Shown: piece by piece, positions 12,141 to 25,763 of the stretch
Position numbering within the stretch: the stretch's first letter is position 1
Layout of the letters: each line of letters begins with the position of its first letter
Assembly (NCBI RefSeq): GCF_010183535.1
Contig: NC_071333.1
Span: 12,274,587 to 12,338,586, forward strand
Source of the DNA: Caenorhabditis remanei
Taxonomy: Eukaryota; Nematoda; Chromadorea; Rhabditida; Rhabditidae
DNA length: 64,000 nt
Direction of reading: 5' to 3'
Notes under the pieces: generated by a model
The model's database searches: none
Seen by the model: only the letters and a program-made list of their open reading frames with translations
What the model was told of the DNA's origin: nothing
Translations under genes and position numbers: made by a program

Positions 12141-15100
12141 TACATTCAAATTGGTAGTTTCTTCGATTTTTTTACATTTATCTACATAAATTCTTGTTTT
12201 CGAAACTATATCATATACATTCTTGTTTCATGATTTTAGCTTGAAATTTTTATAACATCTTCACTATTTTTACTTTTGTTCCATGTATTCCAAATTTTCC
12301 AAATAAACAAGTCATTTTGATTCAACACATTGTATAGTTGAGACATATTTTGGAGGAACGGATGAGATGCTTCTTGGCGCATCCTTACTCTGTTATTGAC
12401 AGTTAGGCTATTGTCTTTCAACTCATTCGTTTGCTCAAAGCTCCACACTAACTGTTTGTGTGACCGAGAGATTGGTGGCGAAAACGAAGGAATCTTTGTC
12501 CAAGCATTCCCTGCAACTGAACTATGGTGCCGAGATTCAAGAACAACATTTTTCCAGAGAATTATATACAAAACTTCACAAATGACACATACTGAGATGA
12601 CATCATGTGCAAGGGCAGATGCCAAACAGTTTCGGTAGAAGGAGTAAATACCTGACCCAGATCGGAAACAATGATTCATATTATGTACCTAGATGAACGG
12701 AACCTTCTAATTATGAATAAAACTGACGTCACTTCTTTGCGTTCAAATAGAAGAGAATGGCGTTCACAACAATAGTAAACAATGACGTGTGTTGTGCCAG
12801 TACCGCGCGGAACCAAATGCGGTAAACGGCAATAAATAGGCAAGGAGATAGGTTCAAAATAGTCATTCAACTATGATAGTACATACCAAACCAAAACTGT
12901 TCGAACCAACTTATTCCCTCTGAAGATTTTCGTTTTTGAAGAATCAGCAAGCTTTGAAGAACTTCATAAGGTAAGTAATTTCCTCTTTGGCACCTAAATT
13001 TTCCTAACTTTCGTTTGTTTTCTAAATCAGGCTAGATATAACTATTATGTTTTCCAAAATTTAAAAGATCCAAGTTGTTGAGCAATGGCGTACTACAATC
13101 ACTACAATCTTTATATGGGAATTTGTATTCTACCCGCATTTACAGCTATCCAAGATTGAAGGGTTTCATTCCATTGAATGCGAGTTTTTCTTTCTAATCC
13201 TCTCCTACTCACTTATCCATTTTCCTCTTCAGAACTCCTCACACTTTTTTCTACCAGTTTTTGTCGTTTTTCGTCTGCTTGTATTCTAGATTCATACACT
13301 CCAACTGCCAAATCCGCTCATCCTCACTTCTCTCATCAACCACTTATTCTCATCCGACTTCAACAAGGCCGTATTTTTTATCCGTATTTCTGCCAATGTT
13401 GCAGTTTTCGACACTTCATACGGGCGTGCATTCCACTCATGCCGAACGGTGTTCATCCGTATGGGGTTGTTAAAAGACACAACGATAGGCAAGGTCACCG
13501 GGGGGTTTCAACGATAAGTATGACCTCTCTAGAGCAGAAGGTAAATGAAAGAGAGTAGCAGACAGGTAGAGTCAAACACGTCACTTGACGGTGTGTTGTG
13601 TACGGAGGTCTGGTGGTGAGGTGAGTGTATGTGTGTGTGCCGCTAGCGTTTGGGTGTCTGTTTGTCTCTGAAGCGTCCAATATCTACATCCGATGAGTCT
13701 CAGCGTCTCTATACACCTGACGTGGTCCCGCTGGATCTCTCGCTCTTCTTGAATGACCGCTGGTTCATTTTCCTCCCTCTCTCTTCCCTCGCAAAACCGT
13801 TCTGCTGTGAGGAAAAGTGAGTGAAGAGATGAGGAGGGGGGCCACGGTTCGTTGTAAGAGGAACGTTTGTCCAATGATGGTGACCTCTACCTGCCCCCGG
13901 TCTTCCTCTTTTTCACCTTGTTTTCTGCCTGTTGTTAGGAAGGACGTGCCTTTAATCCGAGCTGCGGCCCATTACCTTCCTACCGGCACCACCTACCACA
14001 GACTGCTTTTGTTGGGCTTCCAAATTTGGTACTAGCGTGTTTTTCTACATTTTCTGGGTTTTCTCAAGCTCAAAGCTTCTAGAGTAGTTTTCAAGACAGA
14101 AAACATATGAATTTTTTAATGCTCCAATGAGTTTAGGATTTTCTTCTTTCTTCGTTGTATTCGAACTAACTTATTTGAACCGGTAAAATTAGTTTATTAG
14201 CTTTTTTCAACTGTTAAGCTGTTTCAAATAGAAAGGGTGACCAACTTCAATATTTTTTTTCCTGCATGATCTGATGAAATTTTCTGACCATTCTCAACAA
14301 AATCAAACCAACTGTATGGGCGGAATGTTAAGTAAAGAATTTATTTCAGTTCTATGTTAAACTTTTATATATGCTGGACTTACTTCTTCAACAAGATCTC
14401 CAATACATTTTTTTTCCAATTATATGTTGTTAATTGCACTTTTGAGTCCTTGAGTACTTCTCTGTTAGGTTCAAATCAGTAAAAACTGGCCGCTCTGCTG
14501 CTTTTTTCAGAAAAAGTATTCAAGTTGCATTTTGAACAACAATGAGTTCTCACACCAAAATGAAAACAGGGTCATCAGTTGTCAGAACAATAATTGATCA
14601 GATAGCATTGAGAACAGAAAGTGAAAACATGAGGTCCCACTTTTTTCCGTTTTCTTGATCTCTCGTGTTATCTAGTTTGTTTGCATCAAACTTCCATTCG
14701 ATTTCATATGTTAGTCGAAACAACAAAGTAAAAAGTACCCCGATAATTTTTATTTTTAAACTTCTTTCTGCTGCACTCTATGCTATTTCTGGAAGTTTTA
14801 ATCTTCCCAACTACTATCGCTTTTTCTTTTTTTCCTCATTAAAACTATAAAATGAGCTATTTTTAGTACCTGATTGATATGGAAGTTGCTCTAATCGGAT
14901 GCCAATTTAAACAATTATTGACCGTTTTGATTGAAGTTTGAGCTTGAAACCAATTATTCTTCAATCTATCTCTCAAATGAGACAATTTTCGAATCAAATG
15001 ATAAAAAATACTTCGTTGTTATCCCATTTTTTCTCATGTTTCTCTCGATGTATTAATGATTTGACTCCGGTGGCTCACTTGTCTCCACACAAGTCGGCCA

Positions 15101-18040
15101 ACAGATAAGAGGTGATTGTAAGTCGGCAAAACGGCTCTTTGAGAAACAACTAGAGGCAAGAAAACGAGGAGAAAAGTGACCGGTCCAGGTTTTATCCAAA
15201 TAGAAAAAATGAGGCACCATTCATAATCCTTGTGTTTTCTCCGCCAATTTTCTATTTTTCTATTTTTCTTCCATAGTATTCCGACTTTCCATGCTGCTTT
15301 CACCTCGCTCGCACAGTCTCTTATTTTCCATTATGTTTGTTGGGAATAGTGAGTGGGCGCCTCCTTAGTGATCACTAAAACCATGTCCTTCAAACATCTT
15401 TACACTATCCACGGTCGACTCTTATTTTAAATTATTTTCGCTTCATCTCTAACCCCTCTCCTTCCTTCCGCGTATTTCTTCTCCTGAGTTTTATTAGTCT
15501 ACTTATTAATTTTCAGACTTTCACTTCAACTTGACTTTTTTCATAACCAATTCATATCTGGATTCCTTTTTCTTCTTATGTTTATTTTGATTCACCGACG
15601 TTGGCATTAATTTGGTTCTAGTGATTAGCCAAAATATCGTAATACAGGTCGCTAAGACCTCCTGCTGCTTCCAATTTTAACGTTGTGAATGATCTTCCTT
15701 TTAGAATGCGCAAAACTATTTGTCAGCTTGGAAAGTCCCCCACAGAGAGGAATATGGAAGAAAAGATGCGTAAGCATTTTCTCTCTACGCATCGTTGCCT
15801 CTGTCTGTCTTCATACTGTCAATACTATTCCATCTCCCATCTTACTCCCATATTTTCACACGTTTCACACCTTATCAATAGTCAACCTCTCTCTTTTCAA
15901 TCACACTATTCCATATTTTGTTTCCGTCAATATATCAAACGGCATTTTCAAAGAGCTTGCTATCTATAGGTGTTTTGTATCACTTTCTTTCAAGATTGTA
16001 CCGCTTGAACGCTCCAGCTCATTAGTCGAAAATGGTTGACTCATTTCCGTTTCTAATGACACTTGATCTCCAACACAGTGTCGCATTTTCATCGTACCGA
16101 TTGTTTGTCATGATAATATTTGTTGAGAAACTATTATCTTGGGGCAGCAAAACCAGCACCCCCTTTCTGCTTCTCCGCTCGTTGTCTTCTACTTCTTTCT
16201 TGGGGCCTCCGATTTTATGGCCATCGCTAGAGAAACCACTCTCATGTAAGCAGTTTGATCGTCGTTTGGTTCCCATTCCACGCAATCGCTCTGTTTCTGT
16301 ATACCGAATCAATCGATTCACAGTTCCTTTTTTTACCGCTGCTCTTCCCTTTTGTGTCTCTTTTTTCTATTTTACTTCTCACTGCCCCATGATCGAATTG
16401 TTGATTCGATTCAGTTCGATGTTTGTCATCTCGGTGTTCTAACATTCCAGTTAGATAGTTACTTGATTGTTCCATTTTTGGCGCAGTCTTGTTTTACAAA
16501 ACTTTTGTACTCCAGTGTTTACTAGTCGTGAAATCATAAATTTTGCGAAGAATAGTGTATTAGAAATTCAAACTCAAAGTTCACAGACTAAAGTTTGCTT
16601 CCGGTAGAATTAAACCTCCTTTCCTTCCAAGTAGTCGTTTTCTTAAGGGATCAGTGAAAATATACTTGACTATCTTATTTACTCCGTATAATAACACGTG
16701 TGCCACATGACTAAATGCAGCAAATCTGCATATTCCTGTCACTTTTTCTAATTTCGAAATACTAGTGTGTTCGCCTCCCACACAGGCACTTTTTTGGCGC
16801 GCTCTCATTTGTTCCTTACATGTTTTCGTACAATAGATGTTCTCTCTCCTTCAACTATCCTCTTCTTCCCGCATGTCGTGACTAATGTCCCGTTGGCTTG
16901 TACATGTTGAATATAATTTCACACTGCGTGACTCATAAGTTAGTGTTGTTTTTTCTAAGGTGGTGTCTTCCTTCCCTTTTGACCATTCTTGTACCACTAC
17001 AGTTGTAACATGCAGACTTTGTCTGCTGAGCTGGTATATATGCTCTTTTTCAAAGTCTTGGCTATTTAGATTGTCTTATTTTGGAGATAAGATGGATTAC
17101 AGATTTTGGTTCCTGGAAAGACTTTGAGAGATTCCAGTTCTATGTTTTAGCACCCCCAATCCCAAGCAGTAAAATAAGTAATGTTATTTGAGATCTAAAC
17201 TATCATCACCTTTTACTTCTACTTTTTTTTGACACCAATCCTTTTTCCGTGGCACACCAACACATCAACCATCTTCCGTCGTCGGAGAGGGTTGCGGTTC
17301 CCTCCATTCCGTGCCTCCATCCTATAATAAAACCATCCGCATAGCGGGGGTTGGTGTCCAATAAACGGTGAAGACCCCACCGTTTATACTCAAACGCCCT
17401 TCTTTTTTACCTCTTCTTCCACTCAAGCATATCTATCAGATCTCCATTCCCCTCTCTCACTGAGTCCCTCCGGTAGATACTAATCTAGGAGTAAAAGATG
17501 CGACCCGCCCGGAGGAGGAAGGCAAGGGGGATATTTATTTTTCGTCTTCCAAAACTACTGATTCCTACCAATACTTGTTTGTGAAACAGACCAAAAAAAT
17601 GCAGGGAAAAAAGTATACGTGACCCAACATTCTCAGAATAGAAATTTGATACCAAATGCCATCTATGTATGAGAAATTCAACCATTTTTCCACGATGGAT
17701 TTATGAATATTTTCCCCCGGAATTTCCCTCCCTTCCTCTCCCGAAAATTTCAATCCCTTAGGTGCTTTCTGTTGCTCTGCATCTTGTCTTCTCTATTATT
17801 TACATCAAGTTCGCTAAAACAAACTCGCTGGCGGCTTGCCTGTGTGCGTGTGTTTGCCGTAAATTCTTGTTTCTTTCTGATAAGTTATGTCTTATCACCG
17901 CACAGTTTTCCTTTTTGTCTCCATCGTCTCTTTTTTTCTCGTGGCTCTGTTTTTGAAATAGTAAACCTCCTCCTGATTATTTTATTTTCTTTCTAATTTG
18001 CGCTAAACTTTGACTCAATAATCATTTTCATCATTTTCAG
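12141..18040. other. Long non-coding region between dpyd-1 and dlg-1
   Basis: After the dpyd-1 3'UTR (poly(A) signal near 12302) there are almost 6 kb with no ORF I can defend. Candidate dlg-1 leader exons exist: one ends at the donor CATAAG/GTAAGT near 12970 and another at CAGAAG/GTAAAT near 13540. Neither connects with certainty. The tract is pyrimidine-rich and includes a perfect 10-bp hairpin at 17361-17387. It probably holds the dlg-1 promoter and enhancers, or large 5' introns. Confidence 0.45.
17361..17387. other. Perfect 10-bp hairpin inside a wider inverted repeat
   Basis: ATAAACGGTG at 17361-17370 is followed by a 7-nt loop and its exact complement CACCGTTTAT at 17378-17387. A second pairing flanks it: GACACCAA near 17231 and TTGGTGTC near 17352. 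This could be a structured RNA or a regulatory palindrome, but chance cannot be excluded. Confidence 0.4.
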
Positions 18041-18092
18041 CGACAAGCATCGAAAAAATAGCAGTGGGATTGGAAACATCACCGAAGGAAGC

Positions 18093-21000
18093 ATGTCCGT
18101 CGAGTCATCGGAAAGTGAGTTTTGAAGAAAAGAAACAGAAAAATGGAAAATGAAAATCTGGGTCACTATGGTTATTAGTACGAAATGACCGATTTCAATT
18201 ACCAGAAATCACCATAACAAGTTGTCAACTTTGGTTATTGGTTTTGTTGCGCCATTTGTTTTCTCTCTTCACGACTTTCCCCCTTCTACAAACCAATTAT
18301 CACTAAAACCATTCTTCTACCGTCGCCGTGGTCGTTAAACTCAATGTCACAATGACCAGAATTAGCCGAGACACAACATGTACATTCTTGCGTTTTCTAC
18401 CTCCTCGTCTTCTTCTTCTTATGACTCCGATGCGATGATCGCATCTCTCAATTCTTATCACCTCTGAAAACTGCCAATACGGCCACCCTTTTCTTCCACA
18501 ACCTCATGCCGTTTCTTGTTGACACAATACATCTCGATACACATATATATACGTAATAATTTTGCTGTATACGTTTTTCGAAAAAGTTCACGCTACTCGG
18601 AGCCCTCTCTCTTCTCCAACCTTTGAATGCTTTCTGGCGCGCATGGTGGTGGCGAGGATGCGTCTCTGAATGTGCAAACATTATATTTGTATAAGAAGAC
18701 GAAGTAGAAGAAGAAGACGCAGTGAGGAAGAATAAGAAGAAGGCAAAAACGATGGAGGGCAAAAAGAAAACAATCTGTTTGTGATGGTGCGCGTACGTGT
18801 CCGACAGTCCGACCGGGGGTCTCTTCGATATTCAACGCGACGACTTTCCGGGCTAGTCTTGTACATTCCGAAAAGAAGAGAAAAGAGGGAATTGAGGTGC
18901 GCGCATCCTCGGAGATGACTCATCGTTATTTGCAAGGATGGGAAAGAAAATATGTCGATTGTAGAGGCGCGCATGATAACTTTTTTGTTGACCATGTTTT
19001 GCCGCAAAATGATTCATCGGAGGGAATATGAAACATTGATACATAGTACTTTGACTCAGTGTAAAATGTCATTGAGATCAAATGTGAAGCATCACAAGTT
19101 ACCATACTAATTGGACGTTTTTTTTTGCAGGAGCGCATCAGGCGATAGAGCGTCTGGAGGAATACTTCCTGACACTCAGCAGACACACCGATGAAGAGCT
19201 CCGAAGCAGCGTGGAAAGACTCATCAACACCTTCAAGTCACAGTTGATGCACACGTTGATTGATATTCATGACTTGTACGAGGGTACTTTGCTCAGCGAT
19301 CGAAAAGGATATGCACAGAAAGTGAATGAAGTGAAGCGTATGTGTGACAAACTGGATGCACAACCACTTCTCTACAACAACCGTGCAGCAGCCACAACGA
19401 CTTCCACATCAAACTATAATCTTTCAAGCACTACTCCACTTGTTTCAGATGTAAGGAATTCTTCAGGAAAATTTCAAACATTCATACTTTTGATTTCAGC
19501 TCAGAGACCGCGGAGGTTTCACATATTTGAACGGAGGAGATCTTGGAACTGTTGGACTTGGAAATGGACTTGGAAACGGACTTTCGTCTTCTCCATTCAA
19601 CTCATCCAGCACACATTATCTTCATGAGCGTCAACGTCAGACCAGCCATGATGGAACTTGGAAGGAAGTAACCACCAGAACAGTTGACACTCCAAGTGGA
19701 CTTGAGAGACGTACGATTGAGGTACTGGTTTCTTAAAATTATTATTTTCAATTCAATGTTGGTTTTCAGCACACCGGAATCATTGATGATTTTGGCCGCA
19801 GGTGGGAGATTGAGAATATTGTCTTGGAGAAAGGTCACACTGGCCTTGGATTCTCGATTACTGGAGGTATGCGCACTCAGCCAATAATTATGACATAACT
19901 AATCTGATTATAGGTACGGACCAACCAACCGAAGACGGAGATAATTCCATTTATGTGACTAATATTATTGAAGGAGGTGCCGCACTTGCTGATGGCCGTA
20001 TGAGGTAAGATGATTATCTTTTAATGACCCGTCTCCACAACATGATAGTTTCCAGAAAGAACGATATTATCACCATGGTGAACAATACGAACTGCGTGAA
20101 TGTGAAGCACGAGGTTGCTGTTAATGCTCTCAAAAGCTCTGGAAATGTTGTTACTCTCACATTGAAGCGTCCACGTCGTGAAGAGGCCGCTATCCCAATC
20201 GGTGGAACCTTTGGAGGATCCACATCGTACCTCCGCACCGGAATCACACCATCTGTGAGCGCCGGCAACTTGCAACACGCTATTCATTCTCCATCGGCTC
20301 CATTGCATCCACCACCACCGCCACCAGTTCATCACGGATCATTGAGCCAATTAGCGGTCGCCCCATACCGTTCCACACGACCGAATACGACAGTCATTGA
20401 TCTGGTCAAAGTTGGTGACACCTTTTTTTGAATAGAGAACTATATCTTTTGTTTTTAGGGAGCACGCGGACTTGGATTCTCAATTGCCGGAGGAAATGGA
20501 AACGAACATGTCAAAGGAGATACTGACATTTATGTCACAAAAGTAATTGAGGAGGGAGCAGCTGATACAGATGGAAGACTCAGAGTTGGAGATAAGATTC
20601 TTGAAGTTGATCATCATTCTTTGATCAATGTCACTCACGAGTATGCTGTTGATGTTCTTAAGAACACTGGAAATCGTGTCCGTCTGTTGGTTCAGAAAGG
20701 AAATGGACCAATCTTCAGTGACTCAGTTAGCCAACAGTTCAACCCAACTACTCCAATCCTTAGACGTAATTCTTCATAAAAAATGAACACGTTGGATCGA
20801 AACTAATAATTTTTCTTTTCAGCAAGCTCCGTCCAAGACTACAACCGTTCTATGGGATCCCAGAGCCACATTTCCTATGGAGCTCCACAAAACACCAGCT
20901 ACAGTTCTCAAACACCAGTTGCCATTCCACTTGAGCCAAGACCAGTTCAATTGAACAAAGGACAGAATGGACTCGGATTCAATATTGTTGGAGGAGAGGA

Positions 21001-22534
21001 CAACGAACCAATCTACATCAGTTTTGTTCTCCCAGGAGGAGTTGCTGACCTTAGTGGAAATGTGAAGACTGGAGATGTTCTTCTCGAAGTGAATGGAGTT
21101 GATTTGAGAAATGCCACTCATAGAGAAGCAGCTGAGGCTCTTAGAAACGTTGGAAACCCAGTGTACCTTACTCTTCAGTACAGACCACAAGATTATCAAA
21201 TCTTTGAGTCGAAAATTGAGAAGCTCAGAAACGACGTCATTTCTCAGTCCAGAATGGGAACTTTGAGCAGAAAGTCAGAATATGTCAGGTAGGAACTCTC
21301 TAAACGATATCCTCAAATAAATTTGAAGTTGTTTCAGAGCCCTCTTCGACTACGATCCAACCCGCGAGAACTCAGTTCCACCACACAGATCAATGGGATT
21401 CAACTATGGAGATATCCTTCATATCATCAACTCATCTGACGATGAATGGTGGACAGCCAGAAAGGTTCTTGATAACGGAGAAGAGACCACAGAAGGAGTG
21501 ATTCCGTCAAAGAAACGTGTGGAGAAGAGAGAACGACTCCGAAGAAAGCAAGTCAACTTCAACTCTGGATCACAATCCCTTGGAAGAAACTCCAGCAGCA
21601 CTGGACTTGAACACCGTAGAGGAAGCCGTAGCCAGCTCTCCTTCTCCAGAAAGTTCCCATTCGTTAAGAGTACCGATAGACTCAACGATCTTGCTGAGGA
21701 GACTAACAATGTTACCGAAGAGCCAGTATTCTCATACCAAGCTGTTGAGCAACAGGCGATCAACTATGTCCGTCCAGTCATCATTCTTGGAGCACTCAAG
21801 GACAGAATCAATGACGAGCTTGTCAATCGTGACCCAGCAAGATTCAGCAGCTGTGTACCACGTAAGTTCCACTAGTCAGGAGTAACAATGTCTATTGATT
21901 TTTAATTTACAGACACATCACGCCCACCAAGAGACGGTGAGGTCCACGGACGTGACTACTACTTTGTGAATAAGCAAATGATGGAGGAGGATGTGAAGAA
22001 TAACTTGTTCATTGAGGCAGGACAGTTCCAGAACAATCTATATGGAACCAGCATTCAAAGTGTCAAAGATGTTGCCAGTCAAGGAAGACATTGTATCTTG
22101 GATGTCAGTGGAAATGCTATCAGAAGACTCCAGACGAATGCTAACATTCAACCAATTTCCATTTTTGTCAAACTCAATTCACCAAAGCAGATTCTGTAAG
22201 TTTTCCTGCTATACATAGATAGAACCAATTTATTCAATATCTTATTTTCAGTGACTTGGACACCCAACTCGCTTCCACACGACCGGATGATCGTGCAATG
22301 AGTGAAGACGAGGCTCAAGCTCAATACTCCAGATGCCAAAGAATCGAGCAAACTTTTGGAGATTTATTCACTCGTTCGTTGAAATATCATAAGAATCTCA
22401 TGAAGCATATTCCTAAATTTTAACAATTTTCAGATGAGATTTCCAACGTCCACAGTGCCAATGAAGTTCTCGCCCGAGTCTACTCTCTCATTGGCCGTGA
22501 ATCTCAGAACACCATCTGGGTTCCACGTCACTAG
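18093..22534 (+). CDS. dlg-1: Discs large MAGUK scaffold (L27, 3 PDZ, SH3, GUK)
   Basis: Twelve exons give 969 aa in frame: 18041(ATG 18093)-18114, 19131-19450, 19500-19721, 19770-19866, 19914-20004, 20056-20410, 20459-20765, 20823-21288, 21338-21861, 21913-22195, 22252-22373, 22434-22534. Domains are an N-terminal L27 (about 5-65), PDZ1 (about 200-290, GLGFSITGG), PDZ2 (about 365-455, GLGFSIAGG), PDZ3 (about 510-600, GLGFNIVGG), SH3 (ALFDYDP, about 627), a basic HOOK linker, and a guanylate-kinase-like domain ([17 protein letters not shown], about 768) ending IWVPRH. As in other MAGUKs the GUK lacks a usable ATP-binding loop and is a protein-binding module. DLG-1 organises the apical junction of worm epithelia with AJM-1. 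The frame stays open for 17 codons above the chosen ATG to the acceptor at 18040, so an N-terminally longer isoform is possible. Two donors are weak (GTTGGT at 20411, GTTCGT at 22374), but domain continuity requires them. Confidence 0.97.
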
Positions 22535-23492
22535 ACAAATCGCCTAACTAGCAGCCAAGCTCCCCAACCACTCATCGTTGTCATAAATGAGAATTAATCA
22601 CCGGAAATGCATATAATCAAATATTTTGGTTTATCTAGGTCCCCTTATGTGTTGTGATATCTTTTGAGAATAACAAGCTCTTGAGAGAAAATTTTGATGT
22701 CATCTGCTTTATCCCGTTATCCACCCTCCATTGGAGTCTCTATTCCCTAAATTCACTTTATCTTAATCTTAAACTATGCATTAATTTACATGACCTTTCC
22801 ATGTTCTCAATTCTTCGAATATTCAATCGAACTCAGAAATACGAAAGGCCAATCTTTAAATTTGGTATATTTTGGATTTTGACTTTTTATCCTTTGCTTC
22901 CACTTTGCTCACTGTGCTACTTTATTTCTGTAACCTTCTTTTTCACCTGAAATCACTGCCAGAAAACGGTGACCGTTCTATTTTATATCTGCACTCGAAA
23001 AGCTATCGCCGTTTGATTTTAAAAATCAATTTTTCTTTCTTTTTACTACAAAAACACGCATTTTATCCTTTATCTTTCCACCCTCACTTCACTTCTTACC
23101 TGAAATTGTGACAGTTTGTGATATTCTTCATTGCTTTTCAATGTTTCATTATTCCATTTTACTCTATTCCAACTCATTCTGATGAAATACTCTGGCTCAT
23201 TTATTTTCTGTGGGAATCATCTTACTTTTTGAGCATTTAATTTTCATCCATTGGTTTCAAACTTTTCAAAAAATATATATTTCGGTTTAAATTGCCTTGA
23301 AATAAAGATTACTATGAATACTTCTGTGTTGTCAAAATGGGGAAAAAATCTTCGAAACAAAATAAATTTAATCCCATGCACAAAGATCCACATAAATTCT
23401 TCATGGACTTGGCCTAGCCTTTGCCTTCTCGTTTTTTGTCTGTTTCTCTCATTTTCTACTACTTAGGGACACTACGTCTCAAGGTTTGGTGT
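22535..23492. other. dlg-1 3'UTR and spacer
   Basis: AT-rich non-coding DNA following the dlg-1 stop codon. A candidate poly(A) signal AATAAA lies at 23301-23306, though nearer non-canonical signals may be used. I see no gene. Confidence 0.5.
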
Positions 23493-23509
23493 GCTTCCGT
23501 AGCGCAGTA

Positions 23510-25763
23510 CACAGGTAGACCGCAAAGTCCCAAAAACGGACCAGCGCCGGTTCACCGGCGAACATTCTGTGGCTGGCCGACGGGCCGTCAACGGTCCGTC
23601 GAACATCCGTAGACGGCCCGTTTTCTCGCTTTTTGAGCCGCTGACGGACCGTTTTTCATCCGTTTTCAAACCATTCTGGTCCCTTCCCGCTCCCCATTAG
23701 GCTTATTCAAAATGGTTTTTTGCGAACAGTACTCGTTATTATAAATACTCATTTATTATAAAATAAAATAAATAACAAAAAAGTTGACAATTAAAAAAAT
23801 AATTTTAAAAAGAAACATAATAACTAGGTGACTAATAATTTAGAAAATTCGCCGTTCGGCTCGTTGCTCATCAATTCTCTGCGTCAAACAGGCGAGTCGT
23901 GCCTGACTGTCTTCACTTCTTCCTCTAGTCGCTTCTCCTGATGTCCTTCTTCGTTGAGATGAATTCGCTTGTAGTCGAATCGAATCAACCTGAAAGATAA
24001 TAAGTTACAATACAATTCATAGTTATTGGACAACTTACTTATCACTCAAAACTTGCTTCTTGGTACTCGGCACTTCTCACTTTGTCCTGAACGTTCATTA
24101 TCCAAAAGCCAGAAGTTCGTGATGATCGAATTGGGAAGATGTCATTTGACAACATGGTTGGCTGATGAGAGCATTGATGGCGGGGTATCGAACAGAGAAC
24201 CAGTGAATTGTTGAAATCCCTGAATCGACGAAGTAGCCGTTTGACCGAGAAGACGGTCTTGATGATGATGACGACGTGGTCCCTCTCTTCCAGATGATTG
24301 TTGTTGTTCCTTCTTCCGTTTCCATTGATGTTATTGCCTAGTGGTGATCATCGCCATTCGACAATAGTGTATCCAAGTCTCAAACTTGGGTCATTAAACC
24401 ATGTGGACCTTGACCGTTTGATCTCTGAAAAATACTAGCTTAGTTTCCACTACTTGAAAAAGCGCGAATATCATACTTTTGGTTTCCCAATGAGTCCAAT
24501 TTCCACTGAAGACTTCTTCTCCTCATCGATTAACTAGCTCTTTCGCTTGTCGATTTGGACACAAACTTCGGGCTTCCAGTGGTATTTGCTGAAAATATCC
24601 ACATTTTTCACTTAGGTTACGCAATTATCTGATACAAACCTTACGAATCCTTTGAAATTCTTCGTTTTTGGTGTCAAGTAGAGCCGCGCCAACGACGACA
24701 TTCTCGATTAGTCTGAAAATAGACAATTTCGTCGAAATTAATAATAAATAACGAGTGAAAACGTTTCTGACAGATAAATAAACCTTTTTTACTGAAAAGA
24801 ATGTAAGAAAAATAGAATAAATACCATAAAAATAGAAGGAAAATGAACGGAATAAAATGTTAACGCGGAAAAAATTCAGTGTCGATTTACGACAAACAGG
24901 GCGCGCTGCCGTAATTTCGGAGTGTCGTTGCAAGCTTCAGCTTCAACGAGTCGACTCGAAAAATGCGAATACTCGGAAATTTCAGTGAAAAATGATAGTT
25001 TTTTGAGAAAAACACATAAAATCATGAAGCCTGATAATTTCTGAAACAAATTCTTGAAAAAAATCAAAATTGTCTGAACAAAACTAAGAAGTGATCAGAT
25101 AGCGAATCTACAGTAATACTTGTGAGATTGTGAATAGAAGATACACTAATGTATCCTTCTGGTTCGGTTTTGTGAGTTAACAGATTCTTGAATATGAAAA
25201 GCTGAATGTTGTACAAGGTCAGTAAACCAACTATAGACATTCCTCTCGCTCTATAGCTGTTAGTTGTACCACTAGCAACATTATTTCTTTACATGATTTC
25301 ACTTAGTTTCAAAAATCAAGCATAAAGACTTCTATATAGTCACTGGAATACTAAAACTACTTTTGTATAGATTTCAGTATTTTTCTACACCAAATACTTT
25401 CTCAGGCTGTTTGAATACTATGAAACGCCAATAAGTCGCTATTAGTCCGTTTTTCGGCCGCCATTAGTCCGTTTTTCGGCCGCCATTAGCCCGTTGTTCG
25501 TCCGTTTGCTTCATAACATGTCAAAAACAAGAAAATGATAGCTTCAAACAACTTCTACTGACTCTAAATGACATAACAATGATTTTGAAGCAGTATTTCA
25601 AAAATCCATTTTTTGACTGGTTTTTAACAGTGATTTGGCGGGCCGGTAACGGACCGTCGTTGGCCCGTTTGCGGTCGTTTAGCCGCCGTTCGTTCGCCAC
25701 TCGCACGCTTGCGGCCGCTCAGCCGTCGGTCGTCCGTTTTTGGGACTTTGCGGTCTACCTGTG
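23510..25763. mobile_element. CACTA-like (EnSpm) DNA transposon inserted in tRNA-Met
   Basis: The element starts CACAGGTAGACCGC and ends with the inverted copy. The terminal inverted repeats match perfectly for 32 bp at 23510-23541 and 25732-25763. It is flanked by the 3-bp direct repeat GTA (23507-23509 and 25764-25766). A CAC... terminus, a 3-bp duplication and GC-rich subterminal repeats are EnSpm/CACTA traits. The subterminal repeats are variants of GGACCGT/GGCCCGTTT, clustered at 23530-23670 and 25440-25740. The AT-rich middle has splice-like signals and short reading frames on the - strand (about 23840-24700), but no intact transposase could be read. It is probably non-autonomous or decayed. 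Harbinger elements also make 3-bp duplications, but at TWA sites with different termini. Confidence 0.82.
25436..25745. repeat. Right subterminal repeats of the CACTA-like element
   Basis: Short GC-rich motifs recur here inside an AT-rich element: CCATTAGTCCGTTTTTCGGC occurs almost exactly twice in a row (about 25440-25485), followed by variants such as TTAGCCCGTTG, GGACCGTCG, TTGGCCCGTTTG and CGGTCGTTTAG. The left end has inverted relatives (GACGGACCG, GACGGCCCG). Such clusters are typical transposase-binding sites. Confidence 0.7.

Noticed and set aside
23830..24720. Transposase gene on the - strand of the CACTA-like element
   Set aside because: Acceptor/donor-like signals and short frames exist, but stops interrupt every joining I tried. 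No catalytic motif is visible.
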